Shown: in pieces, positions 43,867 through 52,794 of the stretch | Numbering within the stretch: the first letter of the stretch is position 1 | How the letters are laid out: each line of letters begins with the position of its first letter | Notes under the pieces: generated by a model | What the model was told of the DNA's origin: nothing | What the model saw: the letters and a program-made list of their open reading frames with translations, nothing else | Databases searched by the model: none | Program-made: the position numbers and the translations under genes | Origin: Sulfitobacter sp. DSM 110093 | GTDB taxonomy: Bacteria; Pseudomonadota; Alphaproteobacteria; Rhodobacterales; Rhodobacteraceae | Length of the DNA: 64,000 nucleotides | Assembly (NCBI RefSeq): GCF_022788715.1 | Contig: NZ_CP085167.1 | Span: 1,051,001-1,115,000, forward strand | Direction: 5' to 3'

Positions 43867-44473
43867 AACCCCCCAGGGTCTATCGCATTCATTCGTGCCA
43901 CTGCGGCCCGCGGCGCGTTCTCGCCGCTACAAGTCGAAGGTCTATCCAACCTATACGCTGAGGTAGGGTACGTATCATTTGTTACCACCTTCGCGCCTTA
44001 TTTGATCCTTTTTTTAAGAAACAGACTGTTTCCCTCTTGGCGTGGTGGGTGGAATTTTACCAATGAACTGGGTGGCTTAGAGCGGGGAATTGTTGGCGTA
44101 GGTGGGGTGGTGATTGTCCCTTTCGTCGCGCGGAAAGGGATGGCGCTGAGAGGGGTGACGAATACTGTAAGCCCTTAAAAATAATAAATTTTTTGTAAAT
44201 ATGGGGCTGATGATGAACTGAGTGCCGGCTCTATAATGCTAGGTATCAACCGTCGTCAGCCCCGCAAATCGTTGGTCAGCAGCGGATCGCCGCACGCCGC
44301 AAATTCCCTCTGTTCTCTAGCCGTGCTCACGAAATTGTCAGGATGCTTTTCTGGGCGACAATTGGGCGTCTAGCGAGGAAACGCGGATCTAATACACCCT
44401 GAATCAGCATCAAAGCTCAGAGCGATTCTTTAGCCGACCACGGTCAATTTCCGAATTTCATATCAATGAGAAG
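43867..44473. other. 607-base gene-free region between the polysaccharide locus and tRNA-Glu
   Basis: No convincing coding frame is present; the 113-codon frame at 43837-44178 is low-complexity and overlaps the sugar transferase start. The region holds an AT-rich block at 44176-44200, an inverted repeat TCCCTTTC/GAAAGGGA at 44117-44139, and a second one formed by GGGGCTGATGA near 44203 and TCGTCAGCCCC near 44257. A TATAAT lies between the arms of the second at 44232-44237. The leftward promoter for the sugar transferase operon should lie near its left end. Confidence 0.7.
44203..44267. promoter_or_regulatory. Inverted repeat enclosing a TATAAT box
   Basis: GGGGCTGATGA at about 44203-44213 and TCGTCAGCCCC near 44252-44265 are complementary in ten of eleven positions. 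A perfect -10 sequence, TATAAT, lies between at 44232-44237. The -35 region is not clear. It could be a promoter under a dimeric regulator or the base of a structured RNA. Confidence 0.4.
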
Positions 44474-44548
44474 TGGCAGCCCGTAGGGGAATCGAACCCC
44501 TCTTTCCAGGTTGAAAACCTGGCGTCCTAACCGATAGACGAACGGGCC
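44474..44548 (-). tRNA. tRNA-Glu (anticodon UUC), CCA encoded
   Basis: The minus strand gives a full cloverleaf: acceptor stem GGCCCGT, D-arm with the tract CGGTTAGGAC, anticodon arm CCAGG-TTTTCAA-CCTGG with anticodon TTC, T-arm GGGGTTCGATTCCCC, the returning acceptor strand ACGGGCT, then G and CCA. It is a single gene, not in an rRNA operon. No integrase or attachment-site repeat was seen beside it. Confidence 0.98.
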
Positions 44549-44665
44549 ACTCTTTTGTCAGGTCAGTGCGGCGTTTCGTGTGTGCTGCTCTGTCTGTGAG
44601 CGGACGTTTAAGTAATCCTGCGGGGGGCTGCAAGCAGAAAAATGAACTTTTTCTAGAAAAAGTTT

Positions 44666-46405
44666 TCAGGCCCGCGCGGCGTCCTCCAAACGCAGTTGAA
44701 CGGTCCGCCGACCACGGAAATTGTTGATGTCGAGACGCCCTGCGAGGTGGAAACGCGCGCCGCCGTGGTTTTCAAGCGCGGGGCCGAGGGGGCCGTCGTA
44801 GGCGCCAAAGGAAATGGCCTCCAGATTCGCGCCCAGGCCGTCTCCGAAACTCACTTTGAGGTGGTTTTCGCCCACGCGTTTGGCAAAGCGGATTTGCATG
44901 TCGGCGAAGGCATAGCGCGGGGCAGGGGCGCCCGCGCCGAAGGGGCCGGCTTGCTCGACCATTTCGGCCAGTTCCACCGTGGCCGCGCCGGGCATCATCA
45001 TGCCGCAGAGATTCAGATCAGCTGGTCCAGCCAAATGCGCGCCCTGTTTGGTGAGCAATTCGCCAAGCCGTTCCATCGCTGCGTCGATCTTGTCTTCTGC
45101 CACCGTCAGGCCCGCTGCCATCTTGTGGCCGCCGCCCTTGATCAGCAGCCCTTCGGCAGCAAGGCGCTGGATCGGCGCGCCAAGGTCAATGCCACTGATC
45201 GAGCGGCCTGAGCCTTTGCCAATGCCGTCTTCGACGCCGATGACGATGGAGGGGCGGTTGGCGGCTTCTTTGAGGCGCGAGGCGACGATGCCCACCACGC
45301 CGGGATGCCAGCCGGGGCCAGCGGCCCACGCCAACGGCCCGTCAAAGCCGCGCTCTTCGGCCTGTGCCATGGCGCTGCCACGCACAGCGGCCTCGACCTC
45401 GCGGCGGTCGGTGTTGAGCTGGTCCAGTCGTTCGGCCAAGGCCGCAGCTTCATGTGGGTCGGCGGTGGCCAAAAGCCGCGCGCCAAGGTCGGCCTGCCCG
45501 ATGCGCCCGCCCGCATTAATGCGGGGGCCAAGCAGAAAGCCGAGGTGATAGGCCGTGGGGGCCGTGTCCATCCGCGCCACATCGGCAAGGGCGGCCAAAC
45601 CGGGGCGCGCGCGGCGGGCCATGACTTTCAGACCCTGACGCACAAAGGCGCGGTTGACGCCGATCAGCGGGGCCACATCGGCTACGGTGGCCAGCCCCAC
45701 GAGGTCCAGCATCGACATCAAATCCGGCCCTTTGTGGCCTGCCTCGCGCAGCTGGCGACCTACCTCGACGAGCATCAGAAATACCACCGCAGCGGCGCAG
45801 AGATGCGCCAGCGTGCCGTCCTCGTCCTGTCTGTTGGGGTTCACCACAGCGAGCGCATCCGGCAGCGTTTCACCGCCCAAGTGGTGATCGAGCACGATGA
45901 CATCCGCGCCCTTGGCCGCAGCGATTGGTCCGTGAGAAAGTGTGCCACAGTCGACGCAGACGATCAGGTCATGCTCCGCGGCCAGTGCCGACATCGCCTC
46001 GTCATTGGGGCCATAGCCTTCGTCGATACGGTCAGGAATATAGAGCGTCGCGCGGTGGCCCATATCGCGCAGCCAGACCAGCAACAGCGCAGCGGATGAG
46101 CCGCCATCGACGTCATAGTCAGCGAAAATCGCGATGCGTTCACGTTTCTGGAGGGCCGAGAGAAACCGCGTCGCCGCTGCCTCCATATCGCGCAACGAGC
46201 GGGGATCGGGCAGCAGGTCGCGCAGGGCGGGGGCCAAAAAGCCCGCCGCCTCGGTGTCGAGCACGCCGCGGCGGGCCAGCACTTGGCACACCGGGTCGGG
46301 CAGGCCCGCGCGCTGCACCAGCAGTTCCGCCGCGCGGGTCAGTTCCACGTCAGGGCCGATCCAGCGCCGCCCGGTCAAGGATGTTTCGACACCGAGAAAG
46401 CTCAT
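44666..46405 (-). CDS. recJ: Single-stranded-DNA exonuclease RecJ
   Basis: RecJ degrades single-stranded DNA 5' to 3' in recombination and repair. The 579-residue protein has the DHH-family motifs in order: IAIFADYDVDGGSSAALL near 95, CVDCGT, VLDHHLGG (the DHH motif), and the DHHA1 domain end with INAGGRIGQ and IKGGGHKMAAGLTV. Length is normal. It is followed upstream by glpX in the same direction with about 50 bases between, so the pair may be co-transcribed, although a hairpin at 46441-46457 lies at the glpX stop. Confidence 0.95.
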   Translation of the reverse strand: MSFLGVETSLTGRRWIGPDVELTRAAELLVQRAGLPDPVCQVLARRGVLDTEAAGFLAPALRDLLPDPRSLRDMEAAATRFLSALQKRERIAIFADYDVDGGSSAALLLVWLRDMGHRATLYIPDRIDEGYGPNDEAMSALAAEHDLIVCVDCGTLSHGPIAAAKGADVIVLDHHLGGETLPDALAVVNPNRQDEDGTLAHLCAAAVVFLMLVEVGRQLREAGHKGPDLMSMLDLVGLATVADVAPLIGVNRAFVRQGLKVMARRARPGLAALADVARMDTAPTAYHLGFLLGPRINAGGRIGQADLGARLLATADPHEAAALAERLDQLNTDRREVEAAVRGSAMAQAEERGFDGPLAWAAGPGWHPGVVGIVASRLKEAANRPSIVIGVEDGIGKGSGRSISGIDLGAPIQRLAAEGLLIKGGGHKMAAGLTVAEDKIDAAMERLGELLTKQGAHLAGPADLNLCGMMMPGAATVELAEMVEQAGPFGAGAPAPRYAFADMQIRFAKRVGENHLKVSFGDGLGANLEAISFGAYDGPLGPALENHGGARFHLAGRLDINNFRGRRTVQLRLEDAARA

Positions 46406-46440
46406 GCGGACCTCATTTGGCCATTATAGAAGGGGGGGTA

Positions 46441-46457
46441 AGGGCCAGTCTGGCCCT
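46441..46457 (-). terminator. Hairpin at the glpX stop codon
   Basis: AGGGCCAG and CTGGCCCT are perfect eight-base arms around one T, touching the glpX stop. No U tract follows on the minus strand (CCCCCCC instead), so it may only pause transcription or protect the 3' end of the message. Confidence 0.35.
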
Positions 46458-47419
46458 CACTCCGCCGGGGTGCGGTAGTTGATGCGACGTACCGAACCGG
46501 TGCGCGAGCGCATGATCAGCGTCTCTGTGGTCAGCCAGCCCGGCTCGCGTTTCACGCCCGGAAGGATGTTGCCGCCGGTCACGCCGGTGGCGGCAAAGAT
46601 CACGTCTTGGGTGACCATTTCGTCGCGGCTGTAGATGCGGTCAAGGTCGGTGATCCCGGCTTTGGCGGCGCGGCCTTTTTCGTCGTCATTGCGGAACAAC
46701 AGGCGGCCGTACATCTGCCCACCCATGCATTTCAGCGCGGCTGCGGCCAGCACGCCTTCGGGGGCACCACCTGCGCCCATATACATGTCGATGCCGGTCT
46801 CGGCGTCGGCGCAATGCATCACACCTGCGACGTCACCGTCGGTAATCAGGCGGATAGCGGCACCTGTGGCGCGAACCTCGGCAATCATATCCGCATGGCG
46901 CGGACGCTCAAGGATACAGACGGTGATGTCGGAAGCGGCACAACCTTTGGCACGGGCCAGCGCTTCGACGCGCTCACCGGGGGTCATGTCGAGCGTGACA
47001 ACATCGGCGTCATAGCCCGGGCCGATGGCGAGTTTATCCATATAGGTGTCAGGCGCGTGCAACATGGAGCCGCGCGGGCCCATGGCGATCACGGTCAGCG
47101 CGTTGGGCATGTCTTTGGCGGTCAGGGTGGTGCCTTCGAGCGGGTCAAGCGCGATGTCCACGCCGGGGCCATTGCCGGTGCCGACCTCTTCGCCGATGTA
47201 AAGCATGGGGGCTTCGTCGCGCTCGCCTTCGCCGATGACCACGACGCCCGCGATGTCGAGCATATTAAGCTGTTCGCGCATGGCGTTGACGGCGGCTTGG
47301 TCGGCGGCTTTCTCGTCACCCTTGCCGATCAGCTTGGCCGAGGCCAGTGCGGCGGCTTCGGAAACACGGGCGAGCCCGAGTGAGAGCATGCGGTCTTGAA
47401 ATTCGGCGGAAGCAGTCAT
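46457..47419 (-). CDS. glpX: Class II fructose-1,6-bisphosphatase
   Basis: GlpX removes the 1-phosphate of fructose-1,6-bisphosphate in gluconeogenesis. The 320-residue protein has the GlpX blocks GEGERDEAPMLYIGEE, VDIALDPLEGTTLTAKDMPN (metal-binding Asp and Glu), LDMTPGERVEAL and MYMGAGGAPEGVLAAAAL near residue 210. It belongs to the Li-sensitive metal-dependent superfamily. Length is complete. It lies upstream of recJ and downstream of a gap of 290 bases that separates it from hom and holds repeat copy B. Confidence 0.96.
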   Translation of the reverse strand: MTASAEFQDRMLSLGLARVSEAAALASAKLIGKGDEKAADQAAVNAMREQLNMLDIAGVVVIGEGERDEAPMLYIGEEVGTGNGPGVDIALDPLEGTTLTAKDMPNALTVIAMGPRGSMLHAPDTYMDKLAIGPGYDADVVTLDMTPGERVEALARAKGCAASDITVCILERPRHADMIAEVRATGAAIRLITDGDVAGVMHCADAETGIDMYMGAGGAPEGVLAAAALKCMGGQMYGRLLFRNDDEKGRAAKAGITDLDRIYSRDEMVTQDVIFAATGVTGGNILPGVKREPGWLTTETLIMRSRTGSVRRINYRTPAE

Positions 47420-47536
47420 GGAATATCCTTGGGATCAGATGGGTTTTCTGTCCTGTACCCTCGCGCGGGCCTCGGGGCAAGTTTTGGGTTAGGCGCAGGT
47501 AGCACTTGGCCAGGAAGCAAGCCGCAGGCGCGGGGC

Positions 47537-47605
47537 CGCCACGCCGAAGGCGTGCCGTATTATAGGGGCGCAGCTCTGGTGCGACCGGGTAGGCGATTTG
47601 GCGAT
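47537..47605 (+). repeat. Dispersed intergenic repeat, copy B
   Basis: This stretch resembles the reverse complement of 640-705, sharing GGCGCAGCT, TGGTGCGAC and GGGTAGGCGAT in the same order, and contains the near-palindrome CCACGCCGAAGGCGTG. It sits in the 290-base gap between glpX and hom, where no protein gene was found. Confidence 0.6.
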
Positions 47606-47709
47606 GCTAGGTGCACCCTCGCGAAACGCAGATCACGGACGCACTTTAAAGTGGCATGAAGCACCGTCTCATCGCCGACCCGCGGGCAGGCGATGGCCCT
47701 CGTCCGCCC

Positions 47710-48996
47710 TCAGACCTCTTCGATCCGCAACGCAACCGGCTCACCCGCCAGCACGCCCGTCTTATCCATATTCGCCAGCGCCTCAACCAGCGCGTTGCGG
47801 CTGGTCTTATGCGTCACGATCAAAACCGGGGCAGAGGTGTCGGAATGTTCATACTGGCGCATCCGGTAGATGCTCACGCCCGCTTCGCCCAGCACCGTGG
47901 CGATTTTCGCCAGCGCGCCCGGTTTATCGACCAACGCCATGCGCAGATAATAGGGGGCAGGGGTTTGGCTGCTGGAGGGGGTGGTTTGCTCTAACGTCTC
48001 GGCAGGCTGGCCAAAGACCGGCCCGCGCAGCCCGCGTGCGATGTCGCAGACATCGGCCATCACCGCGCTCGCCGTCGGACCTTCGCCCGCCCCGGCACCG
48101 CGCAGCACGATCTGGCCCACGGCATCGCCTTCGATCACCACCATGTTGGTGCCGCCGTCCAGCTGTCCCAAGGGCGAGGTCTGCGGCACGAGGCAGGGCA
48201 TCATCCGCTGCTCCAGCCCGCGGCCAGTCTTTTGGGTCACGCCCAACAGTTTAATCTTATAGCCCATGTCGGCAGCGGCGCGGATGTCTTCGATGGCGAC
48301 CCGCTCGATCCCCTCAAGCTGGATGCCGTCGAAGTCGATCTTGGTGCCGAATGCGATGGAGGACAGGATCGCCAGCTTATGCGCCGCGTCGATGCCGCCC
48401 ACATCAAGCTGTGGATCGGCCTCGAGATAGCCCAGCCCATCGGCCTCGGCGAAAATCTCTTGATAGGTTTTGCCGGAGTCTTCCATCCGCGTGAGGATGT
48501 AATTGCACGAGCCGTTCATCACCCCCATGATCCGGGTGATCTCATTGCCAGCAAGCCCTTCCATCAGCGTCTTGATGACCGGGATACCGCCCGCCACAGC
48601 CGCCTCATAGCGCAGGGCCACGCCTGCGCCTTCGGCCTGTTCGGCCAGCGCTTGGCCGTGCATTGCCAGCATCGCCTTGTTCGCAGTGACCACATGTTTG
48701 CCCGCCGCCAGTGCGGATTCGGTCGCGGCCTTGGCAGGGCCGTCCGCGCCGCCCATCAGTTCGACGAAAACATCCACGTCATCGCGGGTCGCCAGTTTGA
48801 CGGGGTCATCTTCCCAATCATAGGAAGAGAGCGACAGCCCGCGATCCTTGTTGCGGGTGCGGGCAGAGACCGCAGAAACCGTCATCGCGCAGCCGGTGCG
48901 GGCCTCTAACAGGGCGGCCTGCTGGCGCAGAATGCGCAGCACACCCACGCCCACAGTTCCCAATCCGGCGATCCCGAGGCGAAGCGGCTTAGACAT
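47710..48996 (-). CDS. hom: Homoserine dehydrogenase
   Basis: Hom reduces aspartate semialdehyde to homoserine, the branch to Thr and Met. The 428-residue protein has the NAD(P) site LGIAGLGTVGVGVLRIL, then VVTANKAMLA, the family pattern GVMNGSCNYILTRME with the substrate-binding Asn, and DVGGIDAAHKLAIL with the catalytic Lys region. A C-terminal ACT domain (RMALVDKPGALAKIATVLGE) would sense threonine. Start: MSKPLRLG at 48996 rather than the reading from 49035, which adds 13 unrelated residues. Confidence 0.96.
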   Translation of the reverse strand: MSKPLRLGIAGLGTVGVGVLRILRQQAALLEARTGCAMTVSAVSARTRNKDRGLSLSSYDWEDDPVKLATRDDVDVFVELMGGADGPAKAATESALAAGKHVVTANKAMLAMHGQALAEQAEGAGVALRYEAAVAGGIPVIKTLMEGLAGNEITRIMGVMNGSCNYILTRMEDSGKTYQEIFAEADGLGYLEADPQLDVGGIDAAHKLAILSSIAFGTKIDFDGIQLEGIERVAIEDIRAAADMGYKIKLLGVTQKTGRGLEQRMMPCLVPQTSPLGQLDGGTNMVVIEGDAVGQIVLRGAGAGEGPTASAVMADVCDIARGLRGPVFGQPAETLEQTTPSSSQTPAPYYLRMALVDKPGALAKIATVLGEAGVSIYRMRQYEHSDTSAPVLIVTHKTSRNALVEALANMDKTGVLAGEPVALRIEEV

Positions 48997-49112
48997 GGCG
49001 GTGGTCCTTCTGGTCTGATCCGAGAGGCGCGGCAAGCTTGGCCGAGCTTTGCCGCGATGTAGCGGGTTCAGCGCGCGCGTGCAACGCGCATACGCTTTTG
49101 TAGGCTGGGGAT

Positions 49113-49481
49113 TTATTCGACGTCTTCACCGGATTCGGCGGCCTGACGCGTGCGCTTTAACTCAGACGCCCGTGCGCGCAGCCGTGCCACCCGCGCGGCG
49201 GTCGCGGCATCGGCGCTGTTGCTGCCGATCCGCCCGGCGCGGGCGTCCAGTTGGGCGGCACGTCCGCTCAGCTCTGCCTCGGTTCGAGCAGGATCGATCC
49301 GGCCAGCGCTGGCCTGCGCCAAAAGCGGGTCGATCGGTACGATATCGGGAAAGGGCGCGGCATCAAGTTCCGGGGTGATCGTGCGATCAAGCGCGGGAAA
49401 TTGCGTGCAGCCAGCCATCAACGTGGCGCCCAGAAACAGGGCAGAAAGTGAGCGGGAAAGGGGGGCGCGCATGAGGGTCAT
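49113..49481 (-). CDS. Small lipoprotein of unknown function
   Basis: The 122-residue product has a lipoprotein signal: basic N-terminus, hydrophobic SLSALFLGATL and lipobox LMAGC, so the mature protein should be lipidated at that Cys and membrane-bound. The mature part is Ala/Arg-rich and helical (ARLRARASELKRTRQAAESG), possibly a coiled coil. No family is recognised. It is divergent from the TetR gene at 49557, with the candidate operator at 49530-49543 between them. ATG at 49472 is an alternative start. Confidence 0.7.
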   Translation of the reverse strand: MTLMRAPLSRSLSALFLGATLMAGCTQFPALDRTITPELDAAPFPDIVPIDPLLAQASAGRIDPARTEAELSGRAAQLDARAGRIGSNSADAATAARVARLRARASELKRTRQAAESGEDVE

Positions 49482-49529
49482 GCCTCGTTCTGCCCCAGCC
49501 GTGATCTTCGCGCAAGCGGGGTTTGCTTT

Positions 49530-49543
49530 TGAACGCTTGTTCA
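49530..49543. promoter_or_regulatory. Palindrome TGAAC-N4-GTTCA, candidate TetR operator
   Basis: TGAACGCTTGTTCA has perfect five-base arms around four bases. It lies 13 bases before the TetR start codon and 49 before the divergent lipoprotein start, a typical position for an autoregulated operator. Confidence 0.45.
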
Positions 49544-49556
49544 TTAAATTGCCGCC

Positions 49557-50141
49557 ATGGCAAGAACCACAGGCTCTCATTCAGGTATCACCGGCCCGCG
49601 CGTGCGCGCGGCTGCGCTGCGGCTTTTTGCGCGGGGGGGCTATGCCGCCGTGTCGATGCGCGCCATCGCCGCCGAGGTCGGCGTGCAGGCCGGGGCGCTT
49701 TATAACTACACGCCCGACAAGCAGAGCCTGCTGTTCGACTTGATGCAGGCGCATATGACCGACCTGCTGGCCGAAACGCCCAACAATGCAGACCGCTCTG
49801 CACTGCAGCAGCTGCAGGACTTCGTGGCCTTCCACATCCGCTTTCACGCGGATCGACCTGATGAAGTTTTCATCGCCTATATGGAGTTGCGCAATCTGAC
49901 GGAGGAGAATTTCGCCGTGATCGAGCGTTTGCGCCGCGACTATGAAGACCGGTTGGAAGCGATCCTGCGCGCCGGGGTTGCCAGCGGGGATTTCGCCGTC
50001 GCCGATACCAAGATCGTGACGCTGGCGATCATCGCGATGCTGACGGGCGTGAACACATGGTATCGCGCGGGCGGGCGGCTGTCGCTGGATGAGGTCGTCG
50101 CGCAATATTGGGATATGGTGCGCAAAGCCGTGACCGCCTAA
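49557..50141 (+). CDS. TetR-family transcriptional regulator
   Basis: The 194-residue protein has an N-terminal TetR DNA-binding domain: RVRAAALRLFARGGYAAVSM leads to the helix-turn-helix IAAEVGVQAGALYNYTPDK near residues 38-56. The C-terminal ligand-binding part is helical (FVAFHIRFHADRPDEVFIAY) and unlike a named subfamily I can recognise. It probably represses itself and perhaps the divergent lipoprotein gene, judging from the palindrome at 49530. The pirin gene lies tail to tail at 50161. Confidence 0.92.
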   Translation: MARTTGSHSGITGPRVRAAALRLFARGGYAAVSMRAIAAEVGVQAGALYNYTPDKQSLLFDLMQAHMTDLLAETPNNADRSALQQLQDFVAFHIRFHADRPDEVFIAYMELRNLTEENFAVIERLRRDYEDRLEAILRAGVASGDFAVADTKIVTLAIIAMLTGVNTWYRAGGRLSLDEVVAQYWDMVRKAVTA

Positions 50142-50160
50142 GCGGCCACGGCCCTTCGGT

Positions 50161-51072
50161 TCAATGCGCGGGGCGGATGAAGGTCCCGTTGTTGAGATCG
50201 CGCATCGCCTGCTGCAATTCGGCGCGGGTGTTCATCACGATCGGCCCATGCCACGCCACCGGCTCTTCGATTGGAGCGCCTGAGATCAGCAGGAAACGCA
50301 CACCCTCCGGTCCGGCCTGAACCGTGACCTCATCCCCGGTGCCGAAACGGATCAGCGTCCGGTCGCCCGACATGTCGCGTATGTTGACCTCTTCGCCGCC
50401 GACCTCTTTCTCAAGCAACACGCCCGAGGGGGCAGAGGCATCGGCGAACGCACCCGCGCCTTGGAAGACATAGGCAAAGGCCCGGCGGTAGGTGTCGATC
50501 TTGAAGGTCTTCTTGACCCCTGCGGGCACGAAAACATCCAGATACTGCGGGTCAGCTGCGATGCCGTCGACGGGGCCACGTTTGCCCCAGAACTCGCCGG
50601 TGATGACTTTCACCCGCGTGCCGTCGTCGTCGGTCACCACCGGGATATCGCTGGATTTCATATCCTGATAACGCGGCGCGGTCATCTTCTGGGCTGAGGG
50701 CAGATTGCCCCAAAGCTGGAAGCCATGCATCTGCCCGGCGGCATTCCCGCGTGGCATCTCTTGGTGCAAGATGCCCGAACCGGCGGTCATCCATTGCACG
50801 TCGCCCGCGTTCAGATCGCCGGTGTTACCCAGCGAATCCGCGTGTTCCACGGTGCCTTCGAGCACATAGGTGATCGTTTCGATCCCACGGTGAGGGTGCC
50901 AAGGGAAGCCCTTTTCAAAATCTTCGGAGCGGTCGTTGCGGAAGTCGTCGAACAGCAGGAAGGGGTCAAGCTCCGACGGGTCGTGGAAGCCGAAGGCGCG
51001 GTGCAATTTGACGCCTGCGCCCTCCATTGTGGGCGTGGCGCGGCGGGTTTCCAATGTGGGTCTGAGGGACAT
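50161..51072 (-). CDS. Pirin-family bicupin protein
   Basis: The 303-residue protein has the pirin N-terminal cupin: the metal-binding histidines in FPWHPHRGIETITYVLEG near residue 56-73, and WMTAGSGILHQEMP. A C-terminal cupin follows (TFKIDTYRRAFAYVFQGAGA). Bacterial pirins can act as quercetin 2,3-dioxygenases or modulate enzymes; which applies here cannot be told. It is a single-gene unit between tetR and sdaA. Confidence 0.92.
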   Translation of the reverse strand: MSLRPTLETRRATPTMEGAGVKLHRAFGFHDPSELDPFLLFDDFRNDRSEDFEKGFPWHPHRGIETITYVLEGTVEHADSLGNTGDLNAGDVQWMTAGSGILHQEMPRGNAAGQMHGFQLWGNLPSAQKMTAPRYQDMKSSDIPVVTDDDGTRVKVITGEFWGKRGPVDGIAADPQYLDVFVPAGVKKTFKIDTYRRAFAYVFQGAGAFADASAPSGVLLEKEVGGEEVNIRDMSGDRTLIRFGTGDEVTVQAGPEGVRFLLISGAPIEEPVAWHGPIVMNTRAELQQAMRDLNNGTFIRPAH

Positions 51073-51166
51073 GATGCTCTCCTTTGCAGTTGCTTAGAAG
51101 ATAGGGGGCGGCGGTGCCCTCAACAATTGGCCCCGGCGAACGGGGCCTGTGCAAATTTGCGCAGCT

Positions 51167-52540
51167 TCAGCAATTCGGCACATTCACCGCCAATCCGCCG
51201 AGGGAGGTTTCCTTGTATTTCTCGCTCATGTCCGCACCGGTTTGGCGCATGGTCTCAATACAGGCGTCCAGCGGCACCAGATGCGTGCCGTCGCCGCGCA
51301 GCGCCAATGAGGCCGCCGACACCGCCTTGATCGCGCCCAGCCCGTTGCGCTCGATACAAGGCACCTGCACCAGCCCTTTGACCGGGTCGCAGGTCATGCC
51401 GAGGTGATGCTCCAGTGCGATTTCGGCGGCGTTTTCAATCTGCTGCGGCGTGCCGCCCATCACGGCGCAAAGCCCGGCGGCGGACATGGCAGCGGCACTG
51501 CCGACTTCGGCCTGACAGCCGGCTTCCGCCCCCGAAATCGAGGCGTTGTATTTCACCAGCCCGCCAATCGCCGCGGCGGTGAGCAGGAAGTCTTCGATAT
51601 GCGCCTCAGATGCGCCGGGCACATGGTCGAGGTAATAGCGTAAGGTCGCGGGCATCACGCCTGCCGCGCCGTTCGTGGGCGCGGTAACGACTTGGCCGCC
51701 AGCCGCGTTTTCTTCGTTCACCGCCATGGCATAGACGCTCATCCAGTCGTTGATCGTATGCGGGGCGGATTGGTTCTGCCCACGCTCGGCAATCAGCGCG
51801 TCATGGATGCCCTTGGCGCGGCGTTTCACCTGAAGGCCGCCGGGCAGGATGCCATCGGCCGTCAGCCCCCGGTCGATACAATCGCGCATCACCTGCCAAA
51901 GCCGTTTGCTGCCCGCGCGCAGGTTGTCGGCTCCGCCACGCGCCTCTTCGTTGGCGCGTTTCATACCTGCGATAGTCTTGCCGGATTTCGTCGACATCTC
52001 AAGCATTTCGGCGGCAGACTTGAACGGGAAGGGCACCGGCGCACCCTCATCCGTGTCCTTGCCTGCGGCGAGTTCTTTCTCGGTCATCACGAAACCGCCG
52101 CCGATGGAATAATAGGTTTCGCGCAAGGCAACGTCGCCTTGGGCATCGGTGGCCATCAGCATCATGCCATTGGCGTGGCCTGCAAGCTTGGTGTCGTAGT
52201 CGAAGATCATGTCGCGCTCGGGGTCGAAGCGCAGTTCGGGCAGGCCGTCGACGCTGATGCGCTTGGTCTGTTTGATCTCTTCCAGCACCTTCTCGGCGGC
52301 TTCGGCGTCATAGTCCTCGGGCGTGAACCCGGCGAGGCCGAGGATCGTGGCGCGGTCGGTGGCATGGCCCACCCCGGTAAAGGCGAGGCTGCCGTGCAAC
52401 GACGCGCGCAGCCCGGCGAATTGGAAGGGCGATGCGCGCATCTGGTCAAGGAAACGCCCCGCCGCCACCATTGGCCCCATTGTGTGCGAAGACGAGGGGC
52501 CAATGCCCACTTTGAACATGTCGAAAACGGAAAGAAACAT
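51167..52540 (-). CDS. sdaA: L-serine ammonia-lyase, iron-sulfur type
   Basis: The enzyme deaminates L-serine to pyruvate and ammonia with a [4Fe-4S] cluster. The 457-residue single-chain protein fuses the beta domain ([20 protein letters not shown]) and the alpha domain, where the cluster ligands lie in [46 protein letters not shown] is also conserved. The start at 52540 ([10 protein letters not shown]) is the family N-terminus; the longer reading to 52642 adds unrelated residues. It runs opposite to rpiA. Confidence 0.96.
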   Translation of the reverse strand: MFLSVFDMFKVGIGPSSSHTMGPMVAAGRFLDQMRASPFQFAGLRASLHGSLAFTGVGHATDRATILGLAGFTPEDYDAEAAEKVLEEIKQTKRISVDGLPELRFDPERDMIFDYDTKLAGHANGMMLMATDAQGDVALRETYYSIGGGFVMTEKELAAGKDTDEGAPVPFPFKSAAEMLEMSTKSGKTIAGMKRANEEARGGADNLRAGSKRLWQVMRDCIDRGLTADGILPGGLQVKRRAKGIHDALIAERGQNQSAPHTINDWMSVYAMAVNEENAAGGQVVTAPTNGAAGVMPATLRYYLDHVPGASEAHIEDFLLTAAAIGGLVKYNASISGAEAGCQAEVGSAAAMSAAGLCAVMGGTPQQIENAAEIALEHHLGMTCDPVKGLVQVPCIERNGLGAIKAVSAASLALRGDGTHLVPLDACIETMRQTGADMSEKYKETSLGGLAVNVPNC

Positions 52541-52794
52541 CTGGGGGCGGGCCCTTTTATGGTGGCGGGTGTCGGGGCTTGGTGAGACGGGTATCGCCCA
52601 GAGCTTTGGCGCATTGCAAGCGGTGTGGGGCGATCCAACCATTTCCCGCCCCGACTTTGCACGCCGAAAGCGACAGGGTAACCGCTTGCAGCGTCCCGTT
52701 GCAGGGGCTTGCCCCCCAAAAACCGCAGACTTGCCCCTCGCACCCTATGCCAATTCGCCCTATAACGCGGCAAACGCCTCTAGGGAGCTGCCCC

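Noticed and set aside
43837..44178. 113-codon plus-strand frame in the gap before tRNA-Glu
   Set aside because: It overlaps the sugar transferase start, lacks a ribosome site and its product looks random.
44474..44548. tRNA-Glu as the attachment site of a genomic island carrying the polysaccharide/PKS locus
   Set aside because: No integrase and no direct repeat of the tRNA 3' end was found at the other side of the locus in this window.
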